From Anadara kagoshimensis (Eukaryota; Mollusca; Bivalvia; Arcoida; Arcidae), in the NCBI GenBank assembly GCA_021292105.1, contig CM037866.1, positions 3,394,607 to 3,458,606 of the forward strand: a stretch of 64,000 nt of DNA, in the 5' to 3' direction. Each line of letters opens with the position of its first letter. Position 1 is the stretch's first letter. Both the position numbers and the translations under genes were made by a program. Under the pieces are notes generated by a model that was not told the DNA's origin, did not search any database, and saw only the letters and a program-made list of their open reading frames with translations. This document shows, piece after piece, positions 13,219 through 26,200 of this stretch.

Positions 13219-14785
13219 GTCACCTTAATTAAACCCTCAATATTGACTGACTAGTTGTATATCGGAGTGTACCCAATCCACTTAACTAACGAGACAGGTA
13301 TACCGACACTTCCTGTATTTACCAACCCTTTAACTGCAACAGTAGTTTTGTGTATTTACACACCTTATTTTAAGATGTTGATAATCTCGTAATTCATAAA
13401 TATCTATAATTTTTAGAGAATTTTTAAAAACATCATTTTTCACAATAATTATTTCAGACTTTTACTTATATTTATTTATAATAAATACGTATATAGAATA
13501 AATAAATAAATAATAGGTCCTTCCAGAAAATGATGTTAATATGCATTAAAAAATATTAATGATGATAATAATTATATATGAAAAAAGAATAACAAGCATT
13601 TGTAAATCAGAAGAGGGGATAGCTACTTTTGATGTACTAACAGGAAAGGGGAAAATGCAGCTGCTACACCGGGACTCGAGCCCGGAGCTTCCTAAAACTA
13701 GCGGGACGTTCTAACCCGATTGAGCTACACGGACCGCCAAATTCCTCCCATCTTTTATCTATTTAACTCCCTTGAATCGAAACCAGCGGGTTCCACCACT
13801 GGGACCACTTGTTGGTCAGCCAATGCCCAGGGTCGATGATTCCCCAAATGTAACAGCGGCGTAACCGAACTCGAACCCGGGACCTTCACAATACATGTAC
13901 TAACATACGCTCTACCGATTGGGCCACCTGACCACCTATTGAGCCCTTTCCGCCACACAATTGTTATGAGCCAAGAATTTAATTTCACTTTTTTTTTTAA
14001 TTTTTAATGCGTTTCGTCATCAGATCACCTACTGGTTACACAATAACAGGAGAGTTATTTCACCCTGTGTATAGTTTGGAAAATAAGAGATGCTTTCTTT
14101 CAGAAGTTATAAGTTGTAATTGTTTCCCAATTTCTTTATATATGTGTACTATTGAAACCGGGAAATAAGCTGTCCTTTTAAATCTAATGAAAATTGGACA
14201 ATACATTCTCTTTAGTTTATACATGTATTATTATTTGTAGTTACATTTAAGTATCTTCACATCTCACAATAATTTCAATATATCAAGATGTTACCAGTTA
14301 TATGTCAATAATTATAACTTGGATTGTATTATATATCTCAAGATTATTTTATTTATATCAAGATGACGCTAGCTATAATTATTGCTTGAATTGTATAATC
14401 CATGTCCTGATAATTCCATTTATTCTGAATATGTTATAACTTGTAAGGCAAAATCGTAGTCAAGATAATTTCATTTATATCAAGATGTGAAACAGACGAA
14501 GTAGCAGAAATTATGAAATGATATGGTGAACACAAACAGCAGTATAACATAGTAAATAATATACCGTGGATATGTACTTTATTTTAGTTTTTTTAAGAGA
14601 TTTTCATGAAATTTGCAGCTAAGTCTACTTAAAAACGTCACTGTATGGAAATTCATTTAAAAGTAAATTTATACAATTTTAAAGGACGGGCCTGTACGGA
14701 CTTTCGCCGTCAGCATTCAAATTTGTCCTGAACTAGATCACACTGTTACAGACATAATTTTTCTTCGCATCAATGACATGAGAAG

Positions 14786-14817
<32 letters not shown>

Positions 14818-17235
14818 TTAATTATTTTTTTTAGAGTTTTTGATGTTTAAAATTGAACTTACGAATAGGAATATTTCATTAATTTAAATCATTTTAATTT
14901 CATACCGCCAGTCACGACAGTCGACCCATCAATTTATACATTCATAAATCAATATTGAAATATTTAATATTTTTTAATGCATCTTTCCAAAATTCCAAAC
15001 TAATTATACTTACATTTAATATGGGATATCGTGAAGACTTTATCACTTAATTTATTTACACCTATCAATCTTCAGATCATGTTGTATATTGTAAGGTAGA
15101 TCTACCTCTTGATTACCGGCGATGGAATGTCTAATAAACAGGATCTAAAGGTACTGTAGGTTACTGATAATCTCTAAATTACCTGTATGCGAGAAAGGGA
15201 TGTAAATTCTACTTTTAAGAAATTGGGATCTTATTGATTTATCGTGAAAAAATAAAAGAATATTTTATCATTTTAGGTTAGTTGATGCATAGATCATTGT
15301 GCACATGATTTAGCCAATATTGGTCATTATCAAATTTAAAATAAGTCTAAATAGAGACAAATTCTAAGTTATCATACTTTTTTAATTATTTTTACAATCA
15401 ACGGTCGCACACAAAACCATATTTAAACAATATTTTTAACAACTTTTACACTATACTGTAACCACACTATTGATAGCATGGCGAGGTTTAATTTGTTCAC
15501 ACATGACGTCACAGCGTGTTCTTCTCACCTCCAACACAGAAGAGCTGCGGCGATGATTTTCGGCAATTTTCAAATAGCGAATATATATCTTAATGGAATA
15601 ATTTTTTATTTTTTTGAATTTTATTATTAATATTGTACTTATAACTATCGATTTTGGTCATAATCCCCTAGACTTCAGTGTCCCTTTAACAGTGCTGTCA
15701 GGGCAATGTGAAGGGAGGGTTCTTTAATGTGTCAAGCAAGCGGTGACACGAGACATCAGTTTTTAAGGTATCTTCAGAAAGTAACCTTGACTTAATACAG
15801 AGTGCTTGGTGAAAGGAAAGTCACTACCTATTTTCAAGTTTTTGTTAGACTCTGGCCGGGGTTCAAACCCATGGCCTCCCACATACAGATTGTATTCAGG
15901 AGCCATTACAGTAGTATATAATACATAGATGAGGTCCATCTGGGAATCAAACCCTAGACCTCTCAGAGTAACCACTGGATTCTCTACACAGAATCTTACC
16001 TTGCTGCACACTGACACTAATACTTGAACTGTTACGGCTTCCAACTGATGTCGCCGCTGAACAGATATAGGTACCAGAATCACTTGTTTGAACATTTCTT
16101 ATCGTCAACGATGGAGTGCCGAAGAAACCTCCAAACGTTCTACCAGTGTTAGGAAGCAATCCTCCATTTAAATACCAGGTCACAGTGTAAGCCTGACCAA
16201 AAGAATCCACGTTACAAACCAATGTCACATTCTCCCCGATGGTCGGTCCATAGAAGTTAGTTGGAGCTGACACAGAAGGCGGAGCTAAAATGATGATAAA
16301 ATAAATGACATCATTTTAACTGCAAACTATGTTTTAACGACATTTTTCATACAGGACTCAAAAACTATAAAACGCGTCTATATACTGCAACAATATCAGC
16401 ATTTAATCAGTGCATCTTGCAAAATTCAATCAAACTTTGATCGCTCAAATGTCAATACTCAAATATCCATCTGCCAGTCCCAACTAAATTCCTATTATGT
16501 CCCATGTTAATAAATATCCGTGTTGTACATGTTGTAAGCAGCTAGCTTTATTGAATAAATTTCATGAAGTGAGAACAAGCACTACATAAAATTAACACTA
16601 ATGCCACCATTTTAAATCACCGTCCTTACTTATCAATAATATTGTAATGACAGCCATAAAACATTTTGAGGACCTTGATAAGTCTAGGCTTGCAATATCC
16701 CTGTGTCAACGACATATAATTATAAATTTCATATGGGAACAAGCTCTATCATAATTTTTTTTTAAAATGGAACCGATGGTTTTGATACTTACGATCTTGA
16801 ACACCTAACGTAATTATGGAGCTATTGACCGAACCTCCGGTTGTCGTCGCTGAACAAATATATGATCCTGAATCTGTACTGAAAATGTTGGAAATCGTCA
16901 ATGATGGGTTCAAATAAACACCACCAGAATAACGACTCGATGTTGATGTTTGTAAAACGACGTTGTTACGGTACCATGTGACACTATATTGCCGACCAGA
17001 TGCGTCTATGTTGCATTCTAATGTAACAGTGCTACCTACTGTCCGCTGGTAGAAGAAAGCACCCACAGTGATTACAGGCAGAGCTGAAAAATAAATAAAA
17101 TATTCAAATTAAGTATACACTAACATTAAATAATATAATATATTAAACATAATATAATATAATATAATAATATAATATAATATAATATAATATAATATAA
17201 TATAATATAATATAATATAATATAATATAAATGAA

Positions 17236-17266
<31 letters not shown>

Positions 17267-20200
17267 AAAATAACCACTAAAACTGTCTAGTAATGGTGTT
17301 TATAGTGCTATAACTTCCATTGCCGTGCAAAGCAAACTAGGCTAGCGTGTTATTCGGTTTGCTTTGCACAGCACTATAAACGCCATCTCTAGACAGTTCA
17401 ATGGTTATACTTACATTTCGTATTTTTTGAAAATTTTATTTTTGTTTTTGAATCCTGAAATAAATTTAAAACACTGTCGTGTACGACAAGCAATTTCAAT
17501 TTCTGGAACAGCTTATCAATGACGTCATGAGCATAGGTGTCAGCAAGAAATGAGTGACATCACATTAACAAATGTAATTATAGTCCTATAAGTTCATTTG
17601 GTCTAAAACAGAGTTTTACACAATCAAACACCATAAATGTAAATAAATACATTTATTCATTAAAAAAAAGGAAAAAGCATTTAAATTGTTATTAGATACA
17701 ACAATAGGATATGTATGTCAACACAAGGGAATTTCATCACAACAGATGGTTGGTGGGTAGCTTGCACCTTGCTGAACAGACACACTCAATAACATCTAAA
17801 TCTTGTGTGTGAATCATGTGATACAGGTAACTATCTTCATGATATAATGAGATGAATGTCATTTAAGTTATCTGAAAGACAAGTGAATCTGTAGGTGGAT
17901 GTCATTTAAGTTATCTGAAAGACAAGTGAATCTGTAGGTGGATGTCATTTAAGTTATCTGAAAGACAAGTGAATCTGTAGGTGGATGTCATTTAAGTTAT
18001 CTGAAAGACAAGTGAATCTGTAGGTGGATGTCATTTAAGTTATCTGAAAGACAAGTGAATCTGTAGATGGATGTCATTTAAGTTATCTGAAAGACAAGTG
18101 AATCTGTAGATGGATGTCATTTAAGTTATCTGAAAGATAAGTGACTGTAGGTGGATGTCATTTAAGTTATTTGAAAGACAAGTGAATCTGTAGGTGGATG
18201 TCATTTAAGTTATCTGAAAGTTATCCAGGTGGCAGATAAGTCGGACTCTGATCTGTCAGTGAACAGGTGAATGTTATATTGAAATTATGATGATGTCAAA
18301 ATGTGGCACATGTGAATAACTTAATATGGTAATATAAGGAGTGAGTGATTTTGTGACAAATTGGCCTATGATTGAGGTGAAATCCACACAGGTTGTTTTT
18401 ACATCATGATTAACTTGGAACATCCATTCAAACTGTTATGACAATAATAGGAATTAAGTTGACACACTTAGGGGGATTTCAACACGACAAACAGGTGAAT
18501 CTGACTCTGGTGATATGAGTTGACACACAGGAATTTCAACACCGCAAACAGGTGAATGTGACTCAGGTGATTTGAGTTGACACTCCGGAATTTCAACACT
18601 GCAAGCAGGTGGTTGTGTAGATTGTACCTTGCTGAACAGACAGGCTCATAACCGAGCTATTTGTAGTCCCTGCGGCAGATGAAGCTGAACAGACATATGA
18701 CCCAGAATCTGTGGTCTGAGCATCCATAATTTTTAAGGAGGGATTTCCAAATTCAGCTCCAGAAAACCGTCCGGCTATTCCCAAAACTGTACCATTGTAA
18801 TACCAAGTAATGGTATAGGTAGTGGCCGTACTGATGTCACAAGCCAAGATGACCTCATTTCCAACACTTGCAACATAGTTCTGATTTGGAGTTGTTATGG
18901 AAACTGGGTCTAAGACGGTCAGCGTTATGGCAGAGCTGTTACGAGATCCTCCTGCTGTATTCGCAGAACATATATAAGATCCAGCATCAGCGACGTGGAC
19001 GGATGACACCGTTAATGAAGGATTTTCAAACACGGCTCCAGTGAATCTTCCTGACACGTCCAGTATAGCATCGTTAAAATACCATGTTACGTTATAAAAC
19101 TGGCCGCTATTGTCAACATCACATTCTAATGTCACTAAATCACCTCGAGTTTTTGTGTAAGCGACGTTCGGAACTGACACTGTGGGCAAAGGAACTGAAA
19201 GACAAATCTCTTATGTCATTAACCAAAAAAACTGGTATGTAATGGAAAGTGGTTGTGTAACATGTGTGTGTTTGTGTGTTACTTAGTTACTAATTAATGG
19301 TTGGTTAAATGTTGATTAACGTCGCATCAGCAATTTTTCAACTATTTGTGATGAAAAGTATTTTATTAATCTCTATGAATTAATCTATGAACAATTTCGG
19401 GTATGCATGTGAAGTGGGAGCGTGTTTAATGGTCTGCCTTGTACCAGCAAACACTCAGGGTGACTTTTAAAGGTGCTAGCTCACCGAGTCAGTACACCGC
19501 ACACAAGCATACCACTCCCCCAGTCCATTAAACTGATACTAGGTGAACCAGAAAAGGCCAACGGCAAGGAAAATTCACTTTCCCACATGTTGTCTGAGCG
19601 TGACTCACAGTGGTGAGAGACCCTGGATTTGTAGACTGACAACTTATCCATTAGGCCACCGCCACCTTCTACCAATAATGACATTTATAGAAGTTGACAC
19701 TATATGAACACAACATGAATTCGTATAAATTATTGATCAAAACATGCAGCAGAACGGTATCACTAATGGGGTTCGCCGCTGTACCACATGATACCCTCTA
19801 ACGTTTGGGTGGAACACTTATTTCCAATGGATATGGAATAACACGAGACGACGTTTTCCTGCGAAAAAGGCATCATTCTGGGAATCTGTGACGTTAACGT
19901 TTTCCAAAACGTTCCGCACAAACGTTAAGAGGTACTGATCACATGGTACAGTGGCGAACCCCATTATGGGATGTTTTTTAAATAAGTTTTATATTTGGAC
20001 AATAATTTTGTCACATTTTTTAAAAACTACCTTCTGCTTTTTAAATTGGAAAAACTTAAAGGTCTGAAATACAGCAAACTGCATTATAACATGCTTGCAA
20101 TAACTTAGAATCTTCAATACAAAGACAATATCTGACATTTTGTGGGTAAGGACAACTAGATTTAATTTGCTAGTATTTCATTGTTGTTTTTGGGAATTTT

Positions 20201-23200
20201 AGTAATCAAATTGGGAATTGTAGTCATTTTTCCCCAGGGGAACTACCTTTATTCAATAGTGAGTTTAGGCAAACAAATTCTCTGTTGGAGTTTTATAGTT
20301 GTAGTTCATCAAGATGAGTGGATGACGTTTGGTGTTACACTACGTATTAACTGATTTAACTTACTGTCTGAAACACTCTGTTTGTGACGGTGATATACAC
20401 TTTATATCCAAAGAAATTCAAATAAACTTGAATAAAATTGATATTTTTCACTTAGTTGTAGCTAGTCATAACTGAAAATATGTATGCGCATCTGGGATTG
20501 TCATAAAGTATTTCAGTAGAAAGGAAAATGTTGGCGCCATGGGGAAAATGTCAATGTTTACACTGGAAGTGATGTCCTTGGTGACGTTTTACATCATATG
20601 CGCAACAGAATCCGCCATTTGCCTGGTTTTTCAACATGTTAAATCCCCATAGCGCCAAAGATTTAACCCAGTGCAGATACATTCTGAGCTAATCACAGAT
20701 GCGCATACAGATTTCCTGTTACGACTGGGTACAAGTAAGTGAAAAATATCGATCTTTATTCAAGTTAATTTCATTTTCTATGGAAATAAAGAATATTTCA
20801 CTGTCACAAACAGACTGGTTGAGTTGAGAGTTGAGTAATGGTGTTTAACGTCCCAGTCAAGAATATTTCACTTATATCGAGATGTCTCCAACTATAGGAG
20901 AAGATACAGAAATTTTGCCTGTTCGTTGCACTGATGGCATTGTACAGCAGGGTTCTTATTGTGCCATGCCTATTATGACACGGAACCTCGTTATTTATAG
21001 GTTACCATCTGAAAAAAACATGACTTTTATTTCGAAAATGCCAAGTGCTTGGAGAAAGAACAGTCACTACCCACTTTCAAGTCTTTGCTCAGACCTGGTC
21101 AGGGTTTGAACCCATTACCTTTCACTTACGAACCGAGCACCCTATCAACTCAAATGGTCGGTAGAATGGTAACACTAATTATGGGAAGTTTTTCAAATAA
21201 ATTTTAAAATTTTGAGTTTTATAGTTGTATTTCATCAAGATGAGTGGATGACAGTTTGTGTTACACTATGTTATAACTGATTTAACTTAGTAAATGACTT
21301 AAATATAAATATATTACCTTGTTGAACTACTAAACTGATCACAGAGCTATTTGTCGAGCCTGCTGATGTTGTCGCAGAACAAACGTACGGGCCAGCATCC
21401 GACGTTTGAACATTTGATATCCTCAGCGACGGATTTCCGGAAACTGCTCCCGAATAGCGACCAAAAATGCTTAGAAGACCTCCATTAAAATACCAGTTTA
21501 CCGTGTATGTCTGTGAAGGGCTGTTCACGTTACACTGAAGAATTACAGTATTGCCAACCGTCTCGGAGTAATACAAGCTTGGAACTGACACTGATGCTGG
21601 TTGTAGAACATCTAAAGTAATGGAGGTGCTGTTGCTAGGTCCACCATTCGTCGTGGCCGAACATATATATAATCCTGCATCTGAAGCTTGAACAGATGAT
21701 ATGACCAGAGACGGGTTTCCGAACACTGCTCCGGAGTATCGGCCAGTGACGCTGATTATAGCGCCGTTAAAATACCAGGTTACTGTGTATGACTGTCCAT
21801 TGCTGTTGACGTTACACTCTAGCGTCACAGAATTTCCCGCTGTTCTTGTATAGTAAAGGTTTGGAACTATAACAGTCGCTATAGATTCTGCAAATATAAT
21901 TGAAAAATAATAAAAATAAATGTGGAAGCGCGTGGCCTAGTGGTTAAGGCATTGGACTCATGATTCGAAGGTTGTGGGTTCGATCCCTTGAACGGGCGAT
22001 GTGTTGTGTCCTTGAGCAAGACACTTAATTTCACGTTGTTCCAGTTCACTCAGCTGAAAAATAAATGAGTACCAGCAAAATGCTGGGGGTTAACCCTGCG
22101 ATGGACCGGCGTCCCATTCAGGGGAGAGTCTTGTACTCTCAGTCGCTTAACGCCACCGAAACCGGGATAAGCTCCGGCCTGATGGGCCTAATGGCTCGGG
22201 ACAGACTTTAACTTTTAAAGGTTTGGAACTATAACAGTCGCTAGAGATTCTGCAAATAGTAATTAAAAAATAATAAAAGTAAGGAAAAATCTGTAAAGAG
22301 ATGACAAAACTAACTCAACTGGGAAATCTGTGTTTTCTGAAACTATGTGCAAGATCAAAACCCAAGTAGCCAATGGTACATCAACTGCACCCAAATATTA
22401 TTCTTGTGTACTTTCATAAATATCTGTTCAATTGTGTTTGAGATGTTGGCAGAATAAATGGAGTAAACAATATACTGTATAAGAAGTATTCACTGGTATA
22501 AGCTTTTGTGGTTTTGGTATTGAGAGCATTTTCGCTAGTATAAACTTTCGCTGTCACGTAGGTGGTGTAAGCATCTGACAAGGATATAAAATTTCACGGT
22601 GGATTTATTTCCGCGGTTGATCGGCGGCCACGAAAATAGGGAACATTAATACACAGCGAATATTTCTACGTATAGAGTATGTGCCCCAATCCATTTGGGG
22701 GATGTAATATTATACTTTAAACCTAAAACAAGCAAGTCTTTGAAAACATGAGAGAAAATGAGCTGAAAAATTTCAGAATGGGTGGAAGCTTGGTTGGTTT
22801 GTTGGTTGAATGTTGCTTAACGTTGCATCAGCAATTTTTTCAGCAATTCGTGAGGAGAACTTTTCTATTAATCTCTATAGATTAATCTATGAACAATTTT
22901 GTGTATGCCGCTAAAATGCGAGTGTGTTTTATGGTCTGCCTTGTACTAACACGCTCTCAGGACGACTTTAACGTGCTAGCTCACAAAGTCAGTATGCCGC
23001 AGACAAGTGTACCACTCCCCCCATCCATTATACTGATACCAGGTAAATCAGTAAGGGCCAACAGCAAGGAAAATTCACTTTCGCACATGTGGTCTGAGCG
23101 GGACTCAAACTCACAGCGGTGAGAGACCTGGATTTGAAGACTGACGTCTTATCCATTAGGCCACCGCAGCCTCCAGAATGGGTTGGAGGAATTGAGTGGT

Positions 23201-26200
23201 TTATGCTTTGGTCAAAGATTTTATAGCTTATACATAGGTCAAACAGAATTTTGTACGGTACCAGACACTGTGCCAAACTGGTGAGAAAACTTATTCACTT
23301 GGCATCGTTAAGAGAATAATTCATTAATTCAAAAATATTTTTATACTTTTACATGTTTTGATGCCAATTTAATCCTATTCAAATACTATGACTATTGAGG
23401 TAGAAATGATATAATCACCATTCCATTTACCCTCACATGGTATATGTTTGGTCAATTCATGTTTAAGTGGTTTGAGTGGATTCAAATATTTATGTACAGT
23501 CAAACTTGTCTATAACGGCCACCCAAGGGAACCAGTTAAAGTGGCCTTTATATACAGGTTCAAATAACATGAATGAAGAACAATAGGGAATACAATTCTA
23601 CTGGTCTTTATAAGCAGGTGGTCCTTATATAGAGGTGGACTTGAAGGCAGGTTGGACTGTATTTCAAAAATTCAACTCGGCACTGTTAGGAGCAATGTGG
23701 GCAACACCACTCCTCCAAATAAAAAAATCTACTTGTCAGGATGAGTGAACGAGTGGATAATCTGAGACCTGGTAAAATACTGGTATATGAAGACAGTTAT
23801 TGAGGAGTAATGGTTGTTTTAAACACATAGATTCAAGATGGCACCCCAAAGACATAATTAGATTCAAGATGGCACCCCAAAGACATAATTAGATTCAAGA
23901 TGGCACCCCAAAGACATAATAAGATTTAAGATAGCACCCCAAAGACATAATTAGATTCAAGATAGCACCCCAAAGACAAAATTTGAAGAGTTGAGTTGAG
24001 TTGAGTAATGGTGTTTAACGTCCCAGTCAAGAATATTTCACTTATGTCGAGATGTCGCCAACTATAGGCGAAGGTGCAGAAATTTTCCCTGTGTGTTGCA
24101 CTGATGGCATTATACAGCAGGGTTCTTTAACGTGCCAAGCCCACCGTGACATGGGACCTCGTTTATTTTAAGTTCCCATCCGAAAGAACTGTGACTTTCA
24201 TTTCGTAATGCCGAGTGCTTGGCGAAAGAACAGTCACTACCCACTTTCAAGTCTTGGGTAAGACCCGGCCGGGGATGGAACCCACGACCTCCCACTTACG
24301 GAGATGGTTTTGATAAATTCTGAAACCATCTGTTGGCAACATGAATTTCGGTCTATATATTACAGCAAGTGTATTATATCATTCTGAATGGGGTATGCAT
24401 GATTAAATTATTTAAAACGGTAGTTCGTGAATAAGAATGGGCACAAAGACACTGTTGAACAGGTCTCTGTTAAGAATATACCTACCTCTAACATTTAAGG
24501 TGGCTGATGTAGAACTCTGTCCCGTTAACCCTGCGGAGGTAACTCCATAACAGACATAACTGCCGGCGTCATTCTGGTTAACATTGTATATTATAAGCGA
24601 GGGTCTGGTGGGAGTTCCGTCACCGTATTTACTAGATGTGCTGGTGCTGGTGTAGATGTACTGGGTATTTCCCCCTGATGTTTTGGACCAGTATACTGCC
24701 GATACAGAGGACGTTGTTTGGATAGTACAGGCTATTGTCACTGTGTTACTGGTGAACACGTTGTACTGGGTCGTTGGCAAGAAAACGGTGATAGAATCAC
24801 CAACTGAAAATAAAAGCAAAGTACCATAAAAACCCATGTAAATTGCACACCTGTGTAGTTTACACCTGTGTAGTCTACACCTGTGTAGTTTACACCTGTG
24901 TAGTTTACACAGGTGATTTTCAGGCTAAATTGTTGTTAAAAAAGCTTCTACTCTTGTAAATTTTGCACCTAAAAATTTCATGTTCCAATAATAATCTAAG
25001 GTGGGGTTTAAATAAATAGGACATTGCATAAACTTAAAGGGCCTGTAGAACCATCCAAACATAATGGAGAAAACAAGAAAATAAATATACTATAGTCTGT
25101 TATGAAAACATTACTTCGTGGGGTTTTTTTTTAAATTCTCCTGGGGCAATTTCACTTATATTATTATATTTTTGCATAACTCAATTTAACTTATTTAACT
25201 TAATTTAACTTAACTACATATCAGATAATAGCATTTTAAATTTTTAAATTCAATATTTTATCAAAAAATATTCACATAATTGCATAGCCATAAATGCCTA
25301 TTATAGTTAATAGAATAGAAGATTTCCTGACTGACCTGATCCCCCAACAAAAATCACTTATTAATAAAAATTCCCATTTTTTTTAAAATACAGTGTATAC
25401 AGGTATAAAGTAGAAAAATAAATTTTTGGTTGTACAAAAGTTATACTCATACCGACATGTTTTAATCTGAAGTCTGCTATAAAGATTCAAAGAACAGGCC
25501 CTCCTTCACAATCATTCCTTAGCTAAGATTTTCCTCAACTTAAATTTATCTAATTTTTGTAATCTCTTTTTGGAACTACTGGCAAATATTTTTGTCAAAA
25601 CTAAATACAAATGTTTTAATCTAGAAGTGATCTTAAAAATGACACCTTAAATTCCTCAATATCTTGAAAATTAACAAAGTTATAAAGATTTGAAATTTTG
25701 CAAGATTTAAGTTAAGAAAAATCTTAGCTAAGGAATAATTTTGAAACTGGAGTCAGGTGGTATTTATTGGAAAATGTTGCTTTGTAACAGGAAGTTGGGT
25801 TTTTTGTTAGACCCTGCTTCGATCAAACTTCCCTAAACTTATTATTATAAACTTACCTTGTACTGTGAATGTTATCAGCGAGCTATTTATGGATGAAGAA
25901 AAGATTGCAGCTGAACATATATAATTCCCTGCGTCGCTTAGTAACACCGAGTTTATCGTCAGGGAGGGGTTGGTAGGGTTGCCGTTTTGGAAACGCCCAC
26001 TGCCGGTAGGTACAAGCTGGTTATCTTTATACCAGTTGAGTGTATACGTGGACAGTCCCTGTACACTACACTGTAGTGATATGGTGTCACCTTCTGTGGC
26101 TGAATACTGGGTACTCGAAACCGTCACCGCTGAAAATAGACATCAATTTCAGGATAAATGACGAAGAATAGTGGATACTGTAAATTATTTGTTTTTGCAG

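Larger units (their letters stand above)
12533..15690. mobile_element. ~3.15-kb non-coding element with long terminal inverted repeats
   Basis: The left end TTAAAAGGGACACTGAAGTC and right end GACTTCAGTGTCCCTTTAA are inverted copies. Weaker inverted similarity extends ~200 bp inward (GTGACGTCAGTGTGAACA versus TTCACACATGACGTCAC). It contains no ORF of note, two tRNA-like segments (13655-13740, 13853-13935), an (ATT)n tract and 30 consecutive G (14787-14816). It interrupts an old family A SINE whose halves flank it, and the junctions fit a TTAA target duplication. It is a non-autonomous DNA transposon or composite fold-back element; superfamily not assigned. Confidence 0.75.
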
